The notes beneath the pieces are model-generated. The model ran no database searches and was not told the origin of the DNA. It saw only the letters and a program-made list of their open reading frames with translations. A stretch of DNA of 64,000 nt, taken from Cyanophora paradoxa (Eukaryota > Glaucocystophyceae > Cyanophorales > Cyanophoraceae). The position numbers and the translations under genes are program-made. Below, in pieces: positions 61,548-64,000 of the stretch. The stretch spans positions 1 through 64,000 of the forward strand of contig QPMI01000428.1 in assembly GCA_004431415.1 (NCBI GenBank), written 5' to 3'. Each line of letters opens with the position of its first letter. The stretch's first letter is position 1.

Positions 61548-62078
61548 TCAAACCTGTGGGAAGTTCAGCCGCAGAAACGGCTTGTCCTCTTCGCTGGTAT
61601 GTTCTATAACGTAAGCATCACGAGCTTGAGCTGCTGCTTCGGCGGTTGCAAAGTAGCCGATGTTCTTTAGACGGCCATTGATCCTGTAATTTGCTTTCCA
61701 TTTACAAAGTCGCTCATAGAAGCTGACGCCAATGAATCCTGATGTGTTTGTGAGCCGACGGTTTTGGTTCAACATCTGCTGACGCTTTGTCGCCAAACGT
61801 AGATTCTCGCGACGATTATCGAGTTTGTTATTATTAATGTGATCTACAGTAAGGTCATTCTCAAGTCTCCCAACAATGAACGTATGCAAATACATATTCT
61901 TTCCATTGATCTTGCTCGAGGTATAACCATTGTTCAAACACCATCGTTTCTCCAGCACTCGATCAGCATCATCCTGTGATACAAAAGCGTAGGCGACGAT
62001 TACTTTGCGCCGATTGCGAATACCGCCTAACGGAATCAAAGCAGCTCCCTCTGGAACATCTGGAACGATGACCTCCAT
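61548..62078 (-). CDS. HNH-AP2 homing-type endonuclease, intact
   Basis: 176 residues from the ATG at 62078. The HNH core VDHINNNKLDNRRENLRLAT is near residues 78-97, followed by NTSGFIGVSFYERLCKWKAN (about 112-131) and an FATAEAAAQARD helix, the AP2 DNA-binding domain seen in phage and algal-virus HNH homing endonucleases. It should nick or cut a specific DNA site. It is divergent from the AT-hook gene with a 131-bp shared promoter region. Confidence 0.85.
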   Translation of the reverse strand: MEVIVPDVPEGAALIPLGGIRNRRKVIVAYAFVSQDDADRVLEKRWCLNNGYTSSKINGKNMYLHTFIVGRLENDLTVDHINNNKLDNRRENLRLATKRQQMLNQNRRLTNTSGFIGVSFYERLCKWKANYRINGRLKNIGYFATAEAAAQARDAYVIEHTSEEDKPFLRLNFPQV

Positions 62079-62209
62079 CTGCGCAGCGAGCTGCTTGTCT
62101 GCGACTTTTTCGTTACATTTACAGTTTGCATTATCTTTAAGACTTAAAAGTCGCGCTAATTTGTCTTAAAAGGATTTATGTCTCTTATTATTGAGAGACA
62201 AACCGAACA

Positions 62210-62553
62210 ATGACTTCTGCAATTACTGCGGATTGCGTTGCGGTTAAACGTGGCCGTGGGCGACCCCTAAGGTTCGTCTTTTAACAATGGAGCCTTATCA
62301 GCCGAAGAAGAAGGGGCCTAAACCGATGGAGGTCACCCCGGAGATTTTAGCAGAGCGACGCAGAAAGAATGCTGAACGCAATCGCAAACTGCGCCACACG
62401 AACGAAACATACCGTTTGAAACAGCTTGCCATCACAGCGAAGTATCGAGCTGAGAATCCTGATAGGATCCGGGAGTACCACAGGAATGCTATTGCGCGTA
62501 GATGCCTCGCGAAGAGCGGAGCTTCTGTAGAGCTCGAGGTGATGCAGCTTTAG
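62210..62553 (+). pseudogene. AT-hook basic protein, copy 2 (frameshifted)
   Basis: Counterpart of 31678-32022. The run of Cs at 62263-62267 is one base shorter than in copy 1, so the frame from the ATG at 62210 breaks just after the AT-hook; the rest is open from an internal ATG at 62287. Confidence 0.8.
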
Positions 62554-63438
62554 CACCTGCTCGTAGCTTTGGCTCCCTGCAATCTCAAGCTTCTTGAGCT
62601 CTCGATACTGCCGGCTTTGACCGCTGTATTTTTTTGTTTCGATCAAACCCTCACGTCTCAATCGTCTCTGCTGTCGCATTTGCACTTCTTCTTTTTCGAT
62701 TCGTGTTTGAGGTGCAAGCTCACGCGGTTGACGTATTTCCGATGGTTTAACACGTCTAGAAATTTCCACACCCTGTTTTGTAACGAGTCGAACACGGTTC
62801 TTGTCTGCGCCAGCAACTATGTACGTCTCCTTGCTTGGCTTTGTGGTTCCCTTCGCAAAAACGCTTGGCTTCGGCTCCAGGACTTGCACTTCGGTCCCTG
62901 TGCGCGGTATGTTCGAATTGTCTCGTTCAATATCGTTCTGTCGCTGTCTAACTTGATGCAGCTGCTCGGCTACCTGTGTATTTTCCCGCATCCACTTTGG
63001 TGAGTGCTCCCCGCCGAAAGAGCTGTGGGCTGTTTCATTGTACGCCTTGACAATTGCCGGCAAACGTGAGAGGAAATGCGGGGAGCCACGAGCTTCTGTA
63101 TCAGTCTGAATCAGTGCTCGCAATGTCCTCGCGAACCTGTCGATAATTCCCAGCTTGGAGCCTTTTGAAATGTGATCATCCTTAGCCACATCAGTGTGCA
63201 TTTTCAACGAGTTCTCTTCAGCCATTTCCCGAATTGCTGCTGTGTTGAAGCCGTTGTCTCCTGAAAAGCCCCATATTCCAGGTAGCTGCTCGATCATTTT
63301 TGGAAGCTGCTTAAAAGTCTCGAGCTTACGGACCACAGCGAAACGGGTTGCAATCTCGACCGCTGCGAACAGGCGAAATCTCCCAATGAACAGCACGTCA
63401 ATTTGCCACGCACCGGGTGGCGCAGTAATCTGGTACAT
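62488..63438 (-). CDS. Retrovirus-like integrase, copy 2
   Basis: Same as 30792-31742 through the catalytic core. A missing G near 62577 changes the C-terminus, and the open frame runs on to 62347 with unrelated sequence. The copy 1 ending looks more natural (basic, overlapping the AT-hook gene as expected), so I give the homologous span. Confidence 0.75.
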
Positions 63439-63447
63439 CTTTGTAAA

Positions 63448-64000
63448 TCAGGCGCGATTTTTATAATGTCCAATCGCTCGGGTGTTGATCCCGTCAGTCT
63501 CGAGGAAGCGTTTGGTATCAAGGGGATGTAGAGCCTGACGCGAGGTTCGTTGTAAATAAATCTCATGTAGTTTCGAGCGGAAACCGAGAATTCCTTTGAT
63601 GTCATACGATTGCTTTTCTCCTCTTTAGGGCAGACGCACCGGAAGAATACATCCCTTGTGAGTCTGTTGTAGTACGTCTTTTGAATACCCTTGCATACCT
63701 GCTTGTCCGTGGAATCTTCACGCGAATAATAGTAAGATTTCGGCCGGTTAGCGATCCACTCTGTCATTTGCAGACCATGGAGCTCATCCTTGAATAATCC
63801 CGGAGTTTTCCCCATCGATCGTAGAGCTCGAACCTCATCGGCTGTCATGCCATCGAAGAATCGATGTGTCTCTGGGTAGTCGCTAACATCCAGCTCATGC
63901 TTGATTGAGCGTAAATCAGCATAGATATCTTTGGTGCGAACCTCGATGATGAGACTGTCAGTATCCGTACCTAATAGTGTCAGCCGCTGGCCCAAAGCAG
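63448..64000 (-). pseudogene. DNA polymerase B C-terminus, copy 2 (partial, frameshifted)
   Basis: Contains TDTDS and the following palm/thumb sequence. A missing G near 63630 shifts the last 50 or so codons. The rest of the gene lies beyond the window. Near 63993 a run of three Gs replaces four in copy 1, another frame change. Confidence 0.8.

Larger units (their letters stand above)
56986..64000 (-). mobile_element. Polinton/adintovirus-like element, copy 2 (inverted, cut by window end)
   Basis: The reverse complement of 30228-37319 with 11 one-base differences in G/C runs, one fewer 40-bp unit and without the 32-bp HNH duplication. The outer 305-bp segment is 56986-57290 and the terminal repeat 57291-57413. 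The element continues beyond the window on the polymerase side. Confidence 0.93.

Overview
The window reads as nuclear DNA of a GC-rich unicellular eukaryote, probably an alga, that has been invaded by several AT-richer virus-like and retroelement insertions. Host genes are intron-bearing on both strands. I could join all exons in frame for an RNA polymerase III subunit RPC34 gene and an adenylate kinase gene with a TatA-like N-terminus. Six of their 15 introns begin GC rather than GT. I cannot name the species; a haptophyte or a pelagophyte-like stramenopile would fit, but that is inference.

Layout. (A) 1-5.7 kb: a decayed Polinton/adintovirus-like segment (GIY-YIG remnant, protein-primed DNA polymerase B, rve integrase), broken by many frameshifts. 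(B) 5.7-7.3 kb: AT-rich noncoding DNA with fold-back repeats, iteron-like repeats and a 28-bp perfect palindrome. (C) 7.3-16.8 kb: a compact, intact, intronless viral gene island: a penton-like protein, a patatin-discoidin fusion, a 1,240-aa membrane-anchored spike, a phage-type fibre with tandem repeats, a C1q-like fibre, a small phage-like protein and a zinc-ribbon protein. (D) 16.9-23.85 kb: a frameshifted APE-type LINE on the minus strand. (E) 23.9-26.47 kb: host DNA, with palindromes, MITE-like repeats and the 5' exons of a secreted-protein gene. (F) 26.47-37.3 kb: a near-complete Polinton (123-bp terminal inverted repeats, pPolB, integrase, AT-hook protein, HNH-AP2 endonuclease, small ExoX-like protein, packaging ATPase, major capsid protein, penton, basic protein). 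(G) 37.3-57.0 kb: host genes (secreted, probably GPI-anchored protein; START-like protein; small membrane protein; TatA-adenylate kinase; RPC34; CUB-domain secreted protein) separated by GC-rich or repeat-rich intergenic DNA. (H) 57.0-64.0 kb: a second copy of the same Polinton in inverted orientation, cut by the window end.

The two Polinton copies are mirror images around the 19.7-kb host segment. Over about 7 kb I found only 11 one-base differences, all in runs of G or C, plus a 32-bp tandem duplication and one extra 40-bp repeat unit in copy 1. These account exactly for the 77-bp length difference. The one-base differences break different genes in the two copies, so much of the apparent decay may be sequencing error or very recent.

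The Polinton genes form a familiar replication (polymerase), integration (integrase), packaging (ATPase) and virion (capsid, penton) set; no maturation protease is visible. Island C has virion and host-attachment functions but no polymerase or ATPase of its own in the window. Whether A and C are halves of one large element or unrelated insertions cannot be settled from this sequence.
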